From: Rhynchosporium graminicola
Taxonomy: Eukaryota; Ascomycota; Leotiomycetes; Helotiales; Ploettnerulaceae
Length of the DNA: 64,000 nucleotides
Direction: 5' to 3'
Assembly: GCA_900074885.1 (NCBI GenBank)
Contig: FJUW01000038.1
Span: 1-64,000 of the forward strand
Position 1 is the first letter of the stretch; the number at the start of each line of letters is the position of its first letter. This document shows positions 24,545 to 35,744 of the stretch, piece after piece. The notes beneath the pieces were generated by a model. It was not told the origin of the DNA, ran no database searches, and saw nothing but the letters and a program-made list of their open reading frames with translations. The position numbers and the translations under genes are program-made.

Positions 24545-25436
24545 ATCTAGTATAAATAGTATAGAAGTCCTTCGCTAAAGATTAGTAGGGAGCTCGCTAG
24601 AGAGAGTGATTTATACTATACGGAGACTACGAATTTCCTTTAGAAGAGTAGTATTTATAATATTAATAGTAATAGTAACTTTAGCTATAGAGCGTAGCGT
24701 ATACCCAGATACCTCAGAGATCGCTGACGTAATACTAGAGGATAGCTCGGTATTAGAATCAATAACTAGCTTCTAAGGAGATTTAATAGCTATAGTATTA
24801 CTAACTTTAGAAGTATAATTAGCTTACTTCTTCTTTATATTAAAGCGTACTTAGGTAATCTTTAATACTTCTCCGGAACTCTCGCTTATTACTACTTTTA
24901 AAGCTATATCTTGCAGTTAGCTAAGAATACCTATTAGAATAGCTAGAACCTCGCTAGCTATTAGCTAAGTATTCGCTAGAGAGAGGAAATTTATACTTAT
25001 ATCCTCGTAAGATTTACTCTTCTTAATATAGTCTATATACTTACTAGTAACGGAGTTAGGAGCTAAAGTGCACTTTAACTTAAGGAATAAAGTATACTCG
25101 CTAGCGTATCGCAGGTAAGTCTCCGGATATAGTATCTCCTTATTTACTTTAGTATAAGCCTTCGACTTCATCTATATATTCTTTCGACTAATATAAAGGA
25201 TCTTATCGTAATAGGCAGAAGGGCTACTATCTTAGCTCGGCTCGCCTTTAGTATCCTCGTTATTATCTTCGGCTCGCTAGCGCTTAGTCGATAACCTGCT
25301 AGTAACTATAGTTTTTCCCTTATTAATAGAAGTAAAAGTATTACTAGAAGGAAGGGTATCTTTAAGCGAACTACTAGCGGCGCGCTTACGAAGGTTCTTC
25401 TTAGGAGCTAAAAAGTTAAGTTAGTACTACCTAATA
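24545..25436 (-). pseudogene. Antisense frame of about 297 codons at the 3' end of element D
   Basis: On the strand opposite gag-pol, between the chromodomain and the 3' LTR, one frame runs about 297 codons. It is interrupted by ten stops, all TAA or TAG and none TGA. A clear uninterrupted stretch (24,965-25,171) begins MKSKAYTKVNKEILYP. The predicted protein has a basic start (APKKNLRKR), a serine/threonine-rich linker, then a mixed charged domain (TLAPNSVTSKYIDYIKKS) and a serine-rich end. I do not recognise a family. Extra genes in antisense between integrase and 3' LTR are known in some plant Gypsy elements; here the same position is inferred. Confidence 0.5.
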
Positions 25437-25696
25437 CCTTATATTTATAACTTACGTATAGTTACTATTATTATCGTTAGTTATTTAAGAAGAGAGAGAA
25501 GAGAGAAAGTTAAGAGTTATATAAAGGAGTTACTTAGCGCTATGCCCTATATTCTAGCTTTACTAATAATAAAGAAGAATCAGAATAAAGGTGAATCCTG
25601 AAAGGAATACCTCGCCGGCGCCTCGCTGAAGTATCGCCGGCTAGGGCATTTTAACGCTTTTACTTCTAGGATAGAAGTATTTAAGAGGGGAGATAT

Positions 25697-25878
25697 TATA
25701 ATAGGTCTATGCGCCTAATGCTTCCTACTCCTGTATTTCAGAATTAGAGAGGAAAGAAGAACCTTCTCTCCTTAGTAATTAGTTTCTATATTAACTAGAT
25801 TATTACTAGCGAACCTCTAGCGACTGTTCTACTATTCTATTATACTTATTTACCTCAGCGTACTAAGTGATTATTACA
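25697..25878 (+). repeat. 3' LTR of element D (182 bp)
   Basis: Starts TATAATAGGTCTATGCG and ends GTGATTATTACA. Preceded by the purine tract AAGAGGGGAGATA. Confidence 0.9.
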
Positions 25879-26760
25879 CTAAAGCAGATAGTTAATTAGA
25901 ATAGTTTAATTAAATATTTATCTACGCTTTACGCTATACTATTACTAGACGTTTCGATTAGTCTAATTAGAAAGGATTTATACTAGCTATATCTTTTATC
26001 CTTAATACTTTAGAAAATACCTCTATCGGGTTTATATCTTACGAACTGAGATTCGGATAAAAACCCTGATCTCCTTTCTCTTCTACTGATTATATCATTA
26101 CTCTCCTATTTATTATAAAAGAGGGATAAGACTTTATACGTAACTATTAAATCTTATTTTAAGACGCGATAGAGTTAGTTATATTAGTATAGTCTCGTAT
26201 AAAGCTTACTTTTAACGAGAGCCGGATATTAATATTACTAGAGCTAGGGGCCGAAGTTTATATTAGACTAGCTAAAGGGATAGACTTTAGTTATAGACTC
26301 CTATAGAACTAGACTAAGCTATCTTTTATTAAGTCGGGACTTTATAAGATTATCAGATAAATAAACCCGTTAGCTTACGAGTTAGATCTGCCCGAATAGA
26401 TAAGTATATACCTAGTAGTCTTAATCGAGCACCTAGAACTAGTAGTACCTAACTTATATCATAGGATAGCGCTTAAACTAGATCTTATATACGATAAAGA
26501 TAGTACCGAATATTATATTATCGAGAAGATCCTGCGTAAGGAGCTAAGAAAATAACCTAGAGATAGGATAAGAAAGATATACTATAAGGTTAAGTATATA
26601 GGTTATTAGACTATATCTTAAGAACCTGCTTTAATACTAAAGGAGGATATACCGAACTTAGTTACTAAGTTCGAGGGCTCCTTAGTATATAAACGATAAA
26701 TCGTCTATATAACGTATATTTTAGTAAATTAGCCTTATTAATATTCACGCTCTATTATTA
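25879..26760 (+). pseudogene. Element E integrase C-terminal part and chromodomain
   Basis: This is the continuation of the frame cut at 12,584: the junction reads ANNPKADS, then FNQIF, the HPQSDGQTERTNQ block of a Gypsy integrase. It then shows the C-terminal barrel (ISIYLVVLIEHLEL), then a chromodomain at about 26,500-26,655 (YYIIEKILRKEL, IYYKVKYIGY, EPALILKEDIPNL). The codons at the join confirm that D is an insertion and that 12,584 and 25,884 were adjacent. Confidence 0.82.
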
Positions 26761-27007
26761 TTTATTTACTTACTTAAGCTCTTTCCTATCTAGCTTATAT
26801 ATATAAAATTCTATTAATAATAATCTTACTACTATATATCGACTCCCTTGCTATTAACTCTATATTAATAGCGATAAGAGTCTACCCTATAGATTACTCC
26901 TTCGACTGAATATAGTAACTAATAATAATATACTAAGAACTCTTAAATCCCTTACTCTATTATCCCTAGTATACTTATTATCTTCTTTTACTCGACTGAT
27001 TCGTTGA

Positions 27008-30000
27008 AGTGATATTCTACGAGTCTTTTAAGGCTTTCGAGACAGATTGCTTTATTCTAATATTAAGAGAAACGAATATAGTTTAAGGTATAAGATAAGT
27101 AGTATTATTAGAGTTACCTAAGATATCCCCTTTAACTTTACTATATAGAGTAGAGAGTCAGATAACCCCTACGAGTATACTAACCTAAATAGTAACTTCC
27201 CGCAGGGACTCTAATAGCTATTTATACTCTATTACGAAGCTCTTAAGGATAGAATATATTATAAAAACTAGTTATACTTATATCTACTACGTTAGAGCGA
27301 TAAGGAATCAGTCCTAGTTATCGAACGCCCCTAGGGTAACGTTCGCGTTCTAACTAGTATACGTCCCGGGGACTATCTAATTAGCGTAGCTTATTATAAT
27401 ATAGCGATAGGTAATCTTTTTAAATAGTTCCCGGCTAACTTTTTACTAATTAATAGATACTTATACTCCTAGCGAGTCGCCTTCGGAGACGCTTTCCGCT
27501 TACGCTTTACTATAAGCGACTTTCCTCTAAATAGTCTTATAACTCCCGATTTTCGAATCGGATATATCGTCTATCCTAATAGAGATATTATAGTTCTCGG
27601 AGGCTAGAAGTTTAAAGCTACTAATATTACAGAGGAGATATAGTATAATTAATATTATTATTTTATAGAAATTATTACTCGAGAGTATCTTAGAGATAAA
27701 CTCTACTTAGTTCTTTAAGAACTATAAGAGCTAAAGAGATAGAAGAAGATATAATAAAAGAGATTAAAGGGGGCCGGAATAATTGAACTTACTAAGGAGT
27801 ATAAAGAGGAGATATAAGTAGATAAGAAAGTATTTTAACTAATTAGCGCTTCCTTAGTATTCGATAGTTTATATTAGACCTTATTTCTATTAATTAAGAC
27901 TAAAGAGGATATTAGTATTATCGTAAAACGTAGAACTAATAGATAATTCATTCTTAATAACGCGCTAATAAGAGGGCACGATAGCTTAAAGCTAAGCTTT
28001 GAAATATTCCTATAAGCTATAGCTTTCGCTATAATATATCATAGGGTATATATTTCACTTATAGCAGAGATAGAGCGTATATATAAATCAATAGGGGACT
28101 TCCTCTATATACTCGACCGATCTCTGTTAAATAGGGACCGCGCTAACTATATACTATATCTTCTTCAGATATTATATAATAGATATTCCTTAATAATTTA
28201 AGCTTACGTAGATATTAAAGTAGTTATCAGTGTGCGAAATGATTAGATTAGATTAGATTATTGCCTCTTAATCTAATCTAATCAAAGGAAATTTATAGTT
28301 AATCTAATCTAATCTAATTATAATTGATTTAATCGATTAAAAATCGATTAACTTTCGTATTTTCGCACTATACCTAGATAGGTCTAAGGTCTCGCTTACG
28401 CTACCTTTTTAAGCCTAGCTCCCGCGAGGTGAAATCAGACGTAAATACGAAGTCGAAGTAGCTAGAAACTCTTATTATAAATCAAATACAACTATTATAT
28501 TAGTAATACTAGCTTATAAATAATATATTATTAATATAGATAAATACCCGGTATTATCTCTATTAGCACGGAAATATCTTCAAATTCCGGCTTCTTCTGC
28601 TGCTTCCGAAAGATTCTTTAGCTTAGGAGCTCTAATTATTAATAAGCTAAGAAATAGGCTTAATAGAGATACTTTCGAGACTATTAGTCTCTTAAAGAGC
28701 TAGGGTTTTATAGCTGATATAGAGGAAAAAGAAGAGCTAGAAGAGATAGTTAATAACGCGGAGAATTTCTTTAATATAGAGTAATTATAGAGAGAAAGAG
28801 ATATATAAGAAGATATAAGAATATAATAGAATTTCCTCTAATAAATCAAAAGTTAATCGATTAACTAATCGATTAAGTCTAGGTCTTAATCTAATCAAAG
28901 GTCAAAATCAGTTAATCTAATCTAATCTAAATTTAATCGATTTAATCGATTAATAATCGATTAATTTGATTATTTTTTCGCATACTAGTAGTTATTAAAG
29001 AATGTTTTCAAGCGCTTTAAGATATACTAAACCCTATTGCTATTCTAGACGCTCTACTGATTATATTAATTAGTACTTCTTAAAGGTCTATAATCGTACT
29101 GCTTAGCGAGGTTATATATACTATTACGCTAGAGATAGTCGGGCTAGTATAAATTTTACGCCTATTAGTACTAGATATAGTTATAAGTATAGCAGCTCTT
29201 CTAAGAATTATTATTAATAGACTGAGCTACTAGACGGAATTTGTACCGGGGTTACTATATAAGATACCTTTCCGCGACTTAGACCTAACGATCGTAATAT
29301 CAGGAATTCTATTCTAGGTTTTAAGATACTTTCTAATACTATATACGCTTAAGCTAAGATAAGTACTTATCGTAAGTAGTAAGATAAAGGACCGTATATT
29401 CTTATATAAACATTTGAACGCACGCGGCTTAATTTTTTAGAGCGAAATCGAGAGTAGTATAAGAGTATATTAATATTCATTAGATTAAAATATATATTTA
29501 ATTAAGCTACATATTAATATAGGGAATATAATAAATCTGATTATATTATCCTTAGACTACGATATATAATCTAAATTACTAATAACGCTAAAGAATATAG
29601 AGGAAGATATAGGTATAGTTAACTATAACTAGTCGAAAGATACTTAGGGCGGACGATCTTTAAAGAGAACTAAGGAGACTAACGTAATAAAGCTAAACGA
29701 GAGTATACTAAAATAGTATAAGTCCTTTATCTTCGCTCTATTATAACTACTAATATATTAACTTTTAAAGCTAGGATACTACTAGATAGTTATAGACCTA
29801 ATTAAGAATAGAATACTATTCCTAAGGAAATTGATAAGTATATAGGGGCTACCTCGTGTCGCTAGTAACGCAGAAATAATATATACTATTAAAGACCTAG
29901 TTAATCGAGAAAACTAGGGTAATACTATAAACAGTCGCCTTTTTAGTACTATAGTACTAGATATAGACTCCTAATTATACGAACTAAGATAGTCCTATCT

Positions 30001-30310
30001 AAAGAAAAAGCTAATAGGTATAGCTTTACTAACTACCTGGACTACTAGCTATACAGAAGATAGCGATAACGATCTTACTATATTACTAATACCCGCGAAA
30101 TCACTTATAAAGGGAAAGTCTAAAGTACTACTAGTAAGAGTAATTAAGTTAATAAAGAAACCTGCTACAGAAAAGATAGTAAGACTATCAGCTAGAAAGA
30201 AAGATAATAGTATAGAGAATATAGCTTTAATTCCTCAGATTATAACTAGGTTATATTTTAAAGAGGACGTTCTTGACTTATCAGGCGAGAGTAGCGAAGA
30301 TGATTACTAA
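27008..30310 (+). pseudogene. Long unrecognised frame (about 845 codons) split by a hAT element
   Basis: One reading frame runs from just after a TGA at 27,005 to a natural-looking TAA at 30,308-30,310. Only TAA and TAG stops occur inside, at sites where Q or W is plausible. The hAT insertion plus its duplicated 8 bp (768 bp) sits in it without shifting the frame. Readable parts include ESVLVIERP, RPGDYLISVAYYNIAIGNLFK, RVAFGDAFRLRFTISDFPLN, PDFRIGYIVYPNRDIIVLGG, and an acidic end SGESSEDDY. A G-run (AAGGGGGGGATA, 30,364-30,375) follows. I do not recognise the family. Its place after the chromodomain of E suggests an extra (env-position) gene of E, or an independent element. Confidence 0.45.
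28228..28987 (+). mobile_element. Internally deleted hAT DNA transposon (760 bp)
   Basis: It is flanked by the 8-bp duplication GTAGTTAT (28,220-28,227 and 28,988-28,995), the size typical of hAT. Short inverted ends are CAGTGTGCG and TAGTATGCG, differing by RIP-type changes. Both ends carry subterminal arrays of TAATC/GATTA words. The interior (about 28,565-28,785, plus strand) encodes the hAT C-terminal dimerisation domain: IPASSAASERFFSLG, then INKLRNRLNRDT, then ISLLKS. The DDE catalytic part is absent, so it is a non-autonomous remnant. Confidence 0.88.
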
Positions 30311-30423
30311 GAAAAAAAAAAATTTCTTCTTTTCTCTCTGAGGATAGAGTTTTTTTTTACGCCTAAGGGGGGGATATATCACGGGACAGGGACAGACACT
30401 TAGTGTCTATTAGTTATTACTAC
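30311..30423. other. Border between RIP block and gene compartment
   Basis: Poly-A/poly-T tracts, a G7 run and a 15-bp palindrome AGACACTTAGTGTCT (30,388-30,402) mark the end of the mutated block. CA and TG frequency returns to normal within about 100 bases. The G-run followed by TATCACGGGACAGGG could be a polypurine tract and LTR start, but no second copy was found. Confidence 0.45.
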
Positions 30424-31134
30424 TTAGATAGCTCCTCGCACTATAGTATTTAGAAGAATGAAGACTTTTACCACATATACATCTCGGACGCCCCCTAATA
30501 GCGTACGGAACTCAATCACGTTCTTTTCACGTTGTCGCAGGGTCACGGGATCTACGACGGCAAGGCAGGTATACAGCGCTCCGAGGCACGTACTACCATA
30601 TCGCAAAGTGAGGTGATGATATTTCGTGGTATGCTCAGCACTTGCAGAGATTGAGCTCCGGGTGTGGTGCGTGGTAGGAGCCAACAGCAGCGGCAATTGT
30701 GGTGTCTTTAGCCAGACAAATGAAGGTGAGAGAGAGGAGCTCGAGCAGGACCCAGAGCGGGAGAGACATGGTGATTGGTCGAAGGCGAGCCATGATGAGG
30801 TACGATGGCGCGATTGATGTGTTGCAATAGGTCGTGATGAATGGTTTCACAGCCATGGGAATTGCAAAAGTTATTCGTGCCTGTACAGAAGCAGAACCTA
30901 GGTGGCTGTGATACTGAATCAAAGGTAAAAGCAGAAATAACAAGGCCAGGAGTTCTCTCACTGGAGGTAATCGAAGATCTCAAAGATTTTACCCAAATCT
31001 GAAAACACGGTAATTCATTCGAGGGAAACGCAAATGCTGACGCGAGAAGTGACTTTCATTGTTGACTGATACAACGGACTCTTTCATGACAACAAAGATG
31101 AGCCTACTCTCTACGAGGTTCCATGCTTCCCTCA

Positions 31135-31961
31135 TTACTTTCCATCATCCAGTACAACATCCGGTATTCTCTCCAGGAAAATCCAGACCATCACTTCACA
31201 TGTTCTTCGTGATAGTAGGCGCAGCTGCAGGGTGGTGTAGATGTAGTCCCAGCTGCATCTCTCGGGGTCAGCTTTCCAACACTTCTCATAGTCCCAACGG
31301 CACTTGTTAGAACCAGGGCTCCGACGATACTTGGAGGCTCCAAGAAGCAATGGACCGGAGAAGATGAATGGCTCATGCTTGTCGGGCAATTCTCCCAACC
31401 GAACCCATTCTCCGCCCTGCCCAATGGTCTCGATCTTAGCGCCGGCATTTACGCTCCCAGTACCGCCATATCCAACCTCCTTGACACCTCTCTTGGCCAA
31501 CAGACTCTCAAGCTTGGCAAAGGCATTGTCTCTGCAGCGACGTTTGGCATTCCCACCCTCTCGCATCTCCTTGATCGTGAGCTTGCTGACGCATTCATCG
31601 AGCTTGGCCATGTTGATAGGATCAAGGAATTCATCGATCACGACAGCGACTTCATCATCGTAGATAGGGAAGACTAATGTCAATGATTAGCTGTAATGTT
31701 CCAGCTTGAGAGGTGATCAAGGTCACGCAAGATTGTATGAAGGTGAGAAAGCCAAAGAGATCTCTGAGAAAACTCACCAGGAGGAGCTTGCTTCATAGTA
31801 CGGAAGTTGGTCGTATCACCATTGAAGTCCTCAATTGAGTAGCAGGTACCATCGTAAGGATGATCTGGACCGTTGTCGATGCACACCTTCACGCCTTCGT
31901 TGATAGTGCCTAGGGATCCAGGGGCCATGGTAAAACCGCCTTGAGTTTGAAGAACCATCAT
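31135..31961 (-). CDS. Two-exon hypothetical protein, possibly secreted or membrane
   Basis: Model: exon 1 31,961-31,778, intron 31,777-31,674 (104 bp, donor GTGAGT, acceptor ATTAG, branch GCTAATC), exon 2 31,673-31,135; 240 aa. The exon phases join cleanly. A hydrophobic stretch (LSKLLAILFIISMM) lies just upstream in frame of the first ATG and would act as a signal or anchor if translation starts earlier through another exon, so the start is unsure. Cysteines cluster early (VCIDNGPDHPYDGTCY) and near the end (KCRWDYEKCWKADPERC). A basic middle (GGNAKRRCRD) is present. No family recognised. Confidence 0.5.
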
Positions 31962-32545
31962 TGAGATAATGAAGAGGATAGCTAGAAGCTTCGAGAGGCA
32001 AGCACCGTGCTGGACACGACAAATGGAGTCGCGTAAATTGTTCACGTTGAGGGCGGCAAAGCAAGCCGTGCAGTTGAAATCTTGATTGTGTGTGAAGGTG
32101 GTTTGCGTACCTCGAAATGGTACAAGACTGCTCAAGTGCAGTTGGTTTGATGATTCGAGGAAATATCCAGTAACGAACTCGAGATAGGAGGTTTGTGCTT
32201 GGCTAGCGTTCCTCGCTTAGCGTTGCCAAACTGATTTCCTTTGTTGACATCAGGCGCGCTGCGTGAATCAGGCATCCACGTGCTGAGTTTACCTTTAGTT
32301 TACACTTTATGTCCATTTAGAATAAGAACGAGAGGCTTGGGTCACAATAGGGCTTTATTTTACATGGTGGGTATCACGCTAAGCAGAGAGAAAAAGAGGA
32401 TAGAACGTAAACCCCTTCCAGAATAGTGCAGATACTCGCCACTTCCACGGATCCTGGATGGTGGACAAATGCTAACTAGACACTCAAATCAAATGTCTGT
32501 GTATCCAAATCCAACTCCGTCATCATAGCGGTCCAAGCATCCCGT

Positions 32546-32923
32546 CTAGTTATCATTGATAACCCGGCCATCAACCACCTTTCTTTTCTCAACGGTCCAA
32601 GAGAGCCTCTCCTTCCTTTGTCCGTCAGAATTTTCCCCTGTCGCTTTGATTGCTCCAATCCACCGTACAACCACGTCACCTGTCTCCATGATTGATAATT
32701 GCCCTCGATAATTTGCTGTCGGCTGTGAAATCGAGGCAGAAGTAGCTGGTACCGATGGTCTAGAAGCTGGAGTATCAGTCGTAACTTGGTTATTCTGCCA
32801 GTGGGAGGAATCAGGTGTGCCAGCCTCTGTACCAGTATGAGCACGGTACAGATTGTAGGCGATGATGGCGAACGGGAAGACCAGGAGGTGTACGAAATAG
32901 TTGTCGGGCACTAGGAAGGCCAT
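32546..32923 (-). CDS. Small single-span membrane protein (125 aa), unknown
   Basis: Single exon with an ATG start. Residues about 9-26 (YFVHLLVFPFAIIAYNLY) form one membrane helix near the N terminus. A Ser/Thr/Pro-rich segment (about 45-70) follows, then a charged C-terminal domain (GDVVVRWIGAIKATGE and KERLSWTVEKRKVVDG). No family is recognised. It is the first of a run of co-oriented small membrane-protein genes leading to the HET gene at 37.5 kb. The absence of an intron and of homologs I know makes it a moderate call. Confidence 0.5.
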   Translation of the reverse strand: MAFLVPDNYFVHLLVFPFAIIAYNLYRAHTGTEAGTPDSSHWQNNQVTTDTPASRPSVPATSASISQPTANYRGQLSIMETGDVVVRWIGAIKATGENSDGQRKERLSWTVEKRKVVDGRVINDN

Positions 32924-33551
32924 GTTGATCGTGCGGGGTGAGCGCTTTTGTTGCGTTGATGTTACTTGAGCAGAGTGGACAGCTTTTGGGGATCTTTGAA
33001 GCTCGGAGGTGAGAGTCGAAGAGTCTAATATAAAGTACAGGTTCCTAGGAATTTGATGGTGACGTTCGGAATTGGAAGATATTTGATTCGGCTATATACC
33101 AGGACGTTCTTTGTGATCTTATTTTATGTTACGTTCCATCCTAGCATCTTATTTCTTGTCTAAAGGTATGTACATTTTTCAGAGAAGCAACGGCATGAGA
33201 CCTGCAGAGTTATCCCTGGCTTGTTCTTGCGCAGACTAGTCAACATAGATTGCCAGCTGGAGCTGGCCTGATGAATTGAACAAAGGGGAAAGTATACTTA
33301 GGGCTTCACGTGGATGTTGGGAGGTTGATACAAGATCGGAAGTCATAGTTTTGAATTAAGAGATATAGCATTAATTGGAGCAGTGTCACTTTTCTTCTTG
33401 GAAAGGGAAGCAATGTGAAATCATACTTGTCATTAGGAAATGCCTTCAACTAGCCCCAGAGCATTCCTTTTTCCTCCTCCCTCTTTCTCCCAGTACGTAG
33501 CTGCACAATTGCCAGAATAGATTCGTCTAGAATCAAAACCCATAAGCTACC

Positions 33552-34178
33552 TCAGACGGAGCATTCCATACCTAGACCACATTCAACAAACACCAAGTAA
33601 GGTTCTTCCACGGGATGCCACCGCTGCATCAGTCTCCGCCATCCCAGATATACCAACATACCAACCAAGCTACACAGTAGAGCAAGGAAAGGCCGGTGTG
33701 GATGAGCAAGCAAGAATCGAACTGCTCTCGGAATCGCAAAGACTGCATGAATAAGAATGAAGACGGCAGTGAGCAACAAAAAGCAAAGTATAGCAACAGG
33801 GACGACTTGTAGACTGGCAAGACCGGAGTAGAGGTAGGGTAGGGCAAGCAGTATTGGAGCCGCTGCCCAGAACTTGACGATGATTGCGATGATGGGACTT
33901 GCGGCTGCGTAGACTACCGCGATGATGAGTCTGGCAGACGCGTACAGAAAATGGATGGTCGACTCGTAGAGCGGAAATGAGGTTATCCATTCAAGGATTG
34001 AGTGAATGATCTTTCTGAGTATCCTTTTGAAGAACTTCGTGGCGATCGAGCGGAAGGAGGGCGGATCAGCGGGATGGTTTGGAGGGTTTGGATTGAGGAA
34101 GGCGGACAAGGGATATGTTTTGCTGAAGCTCTTTTCTGGAGGTTGGTCTCGCGATACTGCAGAGGAATGATTAGACAT
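33552..34178 (-). CDS. Small multi-span membrane protein (208 aa), unknown
   Basis: Start chosen at the ATG of MSNHSSAVSRDQPP; the frame is open further upstream to 34,340, but that part has no membrane or domain signal. A proline-rich, soluble N-terminal part (to about residue 45) is followed by an amphipathic basic stretch (FFKRILRKIIHSILEW). About four hydrophobic segments come next, including RLIIAVVYAAASPIIAIIVKF, ILLALPYLY, VAILCFLLLTAVFILIHAVF and LALLCSLVGMLVYLGW. The tail is short and acidic. Same orientation and general plan as the genes at 35.7 and 36.7 kb. Confidence 0.55.
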   Translation of the reverse strand: MSNHSSAVSRDQPPEKSFSKTYPLSAFLNPNPPNHPADPPSFRSIATKFFKRILRKIIHSILEWITSFPLYESTIHFLYASARLIIAVVYAAASPIIAIIVKFWAAAPILLALPYLYSGLASLQVVPVAILCFLLLTAVFILIHAVFAIPRAVRFLLAHPHRPFLALLCSLVGMLVYLGWRRLMQRWHPVEEPYLVFVECGLGMECSV

Positions 34179-35080
34179 TTTGTGGATGTAGATGACTTCG
34201 AGTAGTTGAGTATCGGTTTCTTTTGCAGATGTCGAGTGTGTCATTGGGATGAAGAAAGTGTCCGCCAGCTGCCTGCTCCTGGAAGGAAAGCCTCCAGCTG
34301 AGAATTTCCACGCAAGTTCCAAATGTTTCAGGCACTGCACTCAATTCCCTTTGAGTTCTGATAGAATATCCTCGAAGCTCTTCAAATTTTGATAGTGGCT
34401 AATTATTATATAATACAACATTGTAAGGAACGTCGCGGAAGACATGGGTATAAGGAGTACAGGAGCCACTGTCAGATTGTATATGTTATATGCCTGAAAC
34501 AGTACGAGGATTTCGTCTAGCACCTTCTATATAATCTGCCACATCATCTCGTAGATATATTATCGTTTGTTCTCGAAGATGAAGTCGTGAACAGGTTAGA
34601 AGAGCACTGCATAAATATCCCTCAGAACTGCTCGACTCGAAGCGGCCATAGATCGCATGGTGACAGCGAGGCGCTCGAGGCCCTCAAAGCTGTTCGTAGA
34701 TTGAACAAAGACTGGCTACTTCAATGGATCGTTTTGTGGCGTGAATGCGCCACCAATACAGGAAGTGAGAAATGATGGTTGATAGGTTTTATTGGCTGGA
34801 AGACGGGGACGACACTATAAATAGCCATGCCATCACCCAAGACCGCGTGTTTTTTCACCTATCCATACAGATTTTCGGCCATTGAATATGAACTCATCAG
34901 GGGTTGTTGCACTCTCGGTATAGACACGAGGACCAACCTTTTTTTGTCCGGTAAAGCGAGGTCGAATGTGCCATAATAGTTTCCAGATCCTCGGACCTGC
35001 CTGAAATCAAAGTAGTAGAACGGATTTTTGACATCAAAAACTCTTAGAGCTCTTTCAAGGCTTGGCGTCTGAAGTTTGAT

Positions 35081-35338
35081 CTAGCTTTCATTTGACAGAT
35101 GACGAGGTGGCGAGGTCTCAATTTCTTTCAAAATGTTGTTTCGCATTTCATGGCCGAAGACTACTGCCCAATCATCCCCATCTCTACTCCGTACGAAGGA
35201 AATCAAAGTTATATTTTTCTGATATTGTCCGATGGTCTCGGCGCAGTTGAAGCAGGAGAGGATACATAGAATAAGCCAAGTCAGAATTGTATTGTCTGAT
35301 ATCAAGGCGTGTAGACGACGATGAATGAAATTTATCAT
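35081..35338 (-). CDS. Possible small membrane protein (85 aa)
   Basis: ATG-started frame with one hydrophobic segment (ILTWLILCILSCF, about residues 19-33) and a charged C-terminal half (RSRDGDDWAVVFGHEMRN). It lies between two longer membrane-protein genes in the same direction, which is the main support. It could equally be a chance frame or an exon of a larger gene; no splice partners are evident. Confidence 0.28.
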   Translation of the reverse strand: MINFIHRRLHALISDNTILTWLILCILSCFNCAETIGQYQKNITLISFVRSRDGDDWAVVFGHEMRNNILKEIETSPPRHLSNES

Positions 35339-35744
35339 TCAGGAGAAGAGGGCAAAGGGAGCTGGTTGTCCTAGTATTTCATGTCAAAGCTTTCACATAA
35401 GATTCTATGTTCTCGAATCTTCAAGACTCCGGGATTTGTCATTCGTAACCTTCTCTACGGCACTGGACATGCAAGAGTCCACGGGGCCAAACGGATGAAA
35501 CGACATCAGAAGAGCTAACTTTGCTGTTAGCGTAACGTTTATGCGCTTTGGTGAAGCTTTGGTGAAGCTTTGGTCAAGTAATGATTGTCGCTAAGGGAAA
35601 TTCGAACGGAACCCTACTCTCCGCCCCACGAACAAAATACATCTTCCGACAGGCGACTATCCGTAGGTCTTTCTTCTCAACTCTCACACGAAACTTTTGG
35701 GCAGATACCCCAAGGAAGCATCCTAACAGCTGCCAAACTTCAGA

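Larger units (their letters stand above)
12585..25878 (+). mobile_element. Ty3/Gypsy chromovirus-like element D, interrupted by element C
   Basis: 182-bp LTRs at 12,585-12,766 and 25,697-25,878 are flanked by the 5-bp duplication CTAAA (12,580-12,584 and 25,879-25,883). Removing element C leaves about 6.8 kb: gag with a decayed zinc knuckle, protease (INSRAEDNF at about 14,070), RT split by C, RNase H, integrase with an HHCC-like start, chromodomain, then about 1.5 kb with an antisense frame before the polypurine tract AAGAGGGGAGATA. It was inserted into the integrase gene of element E. Confidence 0.9.

Noticed and set aside
28230..28330. TAATCTAATC array considered as telomere-like or CRISPR-like repeat
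   Set aside because: Units are irregular, occur symmetrically at both ends of the hAT element, and have no spacers.
30424..30983. Several overlapping frames, one with a hydrophobic start
   Set aside because: The longer ones lack ATG starts, they overlap on both strands, and no splice model was convincing. A 52-aa ATG frame at 30,635-30,793 with an anchor-like helix remains possible but unsupported.
31191..31677. Plus- and minus-strand frames over the 31.1-32.0 kb gene
   Set aside because: Shadows of the spliced minus-strand gene, whose phases and intron signals agree.
34341..34523. 60-codon hydrophobic frame between membrane-protein genes
   Set aside because: It starts with GTG, not ATG, and no exon partner was found.
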